Under the pieces are notes generated by a model. It was not told where the DNA came from. It was given only the letters and a program-made list of their open reading frames with translations, and ran no database searches. Both the position numbers and the translations under genes were made by a program. A stretch of DNA of 24,977 nucleotides from a virus: positions 1 to 24,977 of the IMG/VR virus record IMGVR_UViG_3300006874_000131. One strand, written 5' to 3'. Every line of letters starts with the position of its first letter. The first letter of the stretch is position 1. Shown here in pieces: positions 23,875 to 24,977 of this stretch.

Positions 23875-24977
23875 GTTGATGTTCCTGCGTATATAATATA
23901 ATTTAATGCCAAGTAGGGGTTCATAACATTAAGTGGTGAACCTAAGGCACCGCCTGTTTCTATACCTCCTGTAGTTGTTTTTCCTTGATAACCCGAGGCA
24001 CCTGCTTCTATAGATATAGGAATACCGTCTGGATCGGTTAATAACTGCCCCGGGTTATCTGGATCCTGTGCTTTCTGACTGATAGCATAGAATTGAGATT
24101 CGTCACCTTCTAAAGTATGATCATGGTCTGGTAAATTCTGTGTATTAATTGCATATGATTGATTTCCTTGTGATTGACCTATTGTATCTGGGCCGCCGCC
24201 TTCAAATGCAATACCTGTAAAGCTAAATGTAGCAATTCCACCTACAGTTAATGAGTTAATTGTAATTACTAGATCATGAGTAGGTGTAGCGCCGCCGAAT
24301 ATAACTCCAGAAATTGTAACTTTTTCTGCAACTGTATATCCAGTACCTGGATTAGTAACTTGTACATTATAATTTCCAGCATTAAGTTGTACACTGAATA
24401 CAGCGCCAGAACCAGTACCCGTTGTTGATGTTTGCTGAACGTTTGTAAAACTTGCAACTGATCCAGTAACACGGTTTGCTGCTTGGCCGCCCATATTATC
24501 AACACCTAAAGGAAATCTACCTCTTAAATCAGGTAATCCGAATTTTAAATCTCCGCCATCGCTAACTAAACTTGCTGATTTAAAGTTATGTCCTATCACT
24601 TGCCATAGTTCGTTGTAGTCAGTTTTAAATACTTCTTGCCCTGTGCATAGTAACCAACCTGCAGGCGCTGTAACACCTGCATATGGCATAATACTACCGA
24701 CCGGTGTAATAGGCACAGATGACAATAAATCAACTTTGTTTACTTTATACAGTCCTGAATCTGCTCCTGTAGTTTTGTTAATTAACAGTTCGTCTGTGTT
24801 ACTGATTAAATCAGCTCTAAGTCTTGTTTTACTAGCAACGATATCGTTTGATATTGAAACTTCAAATACCTTTTCAGATCCTGACTGTCCGTCAAACTCA
24901 AAACTATTACTTGTAAAATCGCCTTGCATTCTAAATGTAGTTGCATTAGTTAATTTATCAGCAGTAGTTGATCTACC
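23871..24977 (-). CDS. Tail fibre protein with phage tail-collar domain (5' end beyond window)
   Basis: The reading frame stays open to the right edge: 16 further codons before the first ATG at 24929 read ADKLTNATTF followed by GDFTS, a repeat style typical of fibre shafts. No ribosome binding site precedes 24929. The true start is therefore probably outside the window. Counting from 24929, residues 76-140 are a phage tail-collar domain (PVGSIMPYAG, PAGWLLCTGQ, FGLPDLRGRFPLG). The C-terminus has NLPDHDHTL and ends with ALNYIIYAGTST. About residues 167-241 are an inserted beta-rich module (GTGSGA, PGTGY, LVITI). Collar-domain proteins form fibre tips or attachment sites. Confidence 0.87.
   Translation of the reverse strand, partial: GRSTTADKLTNATTFRMQGDFTSNSFEFDGQSGSEKVFEVSISNDIVASKTRLRADLISNTDELLINKTTGADSGLYKVNKVDLLSSVPITPVGSIMPYAGVTAPAGWLLCTGQEVFKTDYNELWQVIGHNFKSASLVSDGGDLKFGLPDLRGRFPLGVDNMGGQAANRVTGSVASFTNVQQTSTTGTGSGAVFSVQLNAGNYNVQVTNPGTGYTVAEKVTISGVIFGGATPTHDLVITINSLTVGGIATFSFTGIAFEGGGPDTIGQSQGNQSYAINTQNLPDHDHTLEGDESQFYAISQKAQDPDNPGQLLTDPDGIPISIEAGASGYQGKTTTGGIETGGALGSPLNVMNPYLALNYIIYAGTST

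Noticed and set aside
1-24977. CRISPR array, tRNA genes, insertion sequence or attachment site
   Set aside because: No spaced direct repeats, cloverleaf-like segments, transposase-like protein or terminal repeats were seen; genes fill almost all of the window.

Overview
The window is AT-rich and every gene is on the minus strand, so transcription runs from high to low coordinates. It is best read as part of a tailed-phage genome of the T4-like marine myovirus kind (phages of Prochlorococcus, Synechococcus or SAR11/Pelagibacter). The reasons are a phage tail-collar protein, two pairs of paralogous virion structural proteins of the type seen in marine T4-like phages, tightly overlapping genes, and a sugar/LPS-type gene cluster of the sort known from such phages (for example Prochlorococcus phage P-SSM2). 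No host-diagnostic gene (psbA, hli and similar) is present, so the host cannot be named. A bacterial or prophage origin is much less likely but is not formally excluded.

Region A, 18435-24977, is the structural end. It holds a tail-collar fibre protein that runs off the right edge, two adjacent paralogous large structural proteins (21988-23874 and 20425-21948), and two further adjacent paralogous structural proteins (19427-20413 and 18435-19382). Region B, 1-18368, is an accessory cassette of 23 genes with no gap larger than 5 bases. Most junctions are ATGA, TGATG or 8-32 base overlaps, which suggests one translationally coupled transcript. A near-consensus sigma70-type promoter (18389-18417) lies in the only real gap, between the structural genes and the cassette, with a strong ribosome binding site after it.

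The cassette encodes a sugar-making and sugar-attaching toolkit. In transcription order: a small unknown protein; two GT8-like glycosyltransferases, one interrupted by a two-copy carbohydrate-binding-like repeat; an unknown protein with one copy of the same repeat; a GT-A-like protein followed by a twitch-type radical SAM enzyme; a GT-like protein; an RmlC-like epimerase; an SGNH-like protein; the alpha half of a thiamine-diphosphate enzyme; a second GT-like protein; a B12-type radical SAM enzyme; a third GT-like protein; an SDR epimerase/dehydratase; an unknown; a second SGNH-like protein; and the beta half of the thiamine-diphosphate enzyme. After these come an HldE-C-like nucleotidyltransferase, an HldE-N-like kinase, a cupin, a HAD phosphatase, a second GT-A-like protein, and a third radical SAM enzyme cut by the left edge.

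Together these could activate a heptose-like sugar (kinase, phosphatase, nucleotidyltransferase, SDR), remodel its carbon skeleton (thiamine-diphosphate C2 transfer, radical SAM chemistry, 3,5-epimerisation) and transfer it (at least four GT-A-type and three other GT-like proteins). The target could be the virion fibres or the host surface; that last step is inference. No stretch over 300 bases lacks a gene. No tRNA, rRNA, CRISPR array, insertion sequence or convincing terminator was seen.
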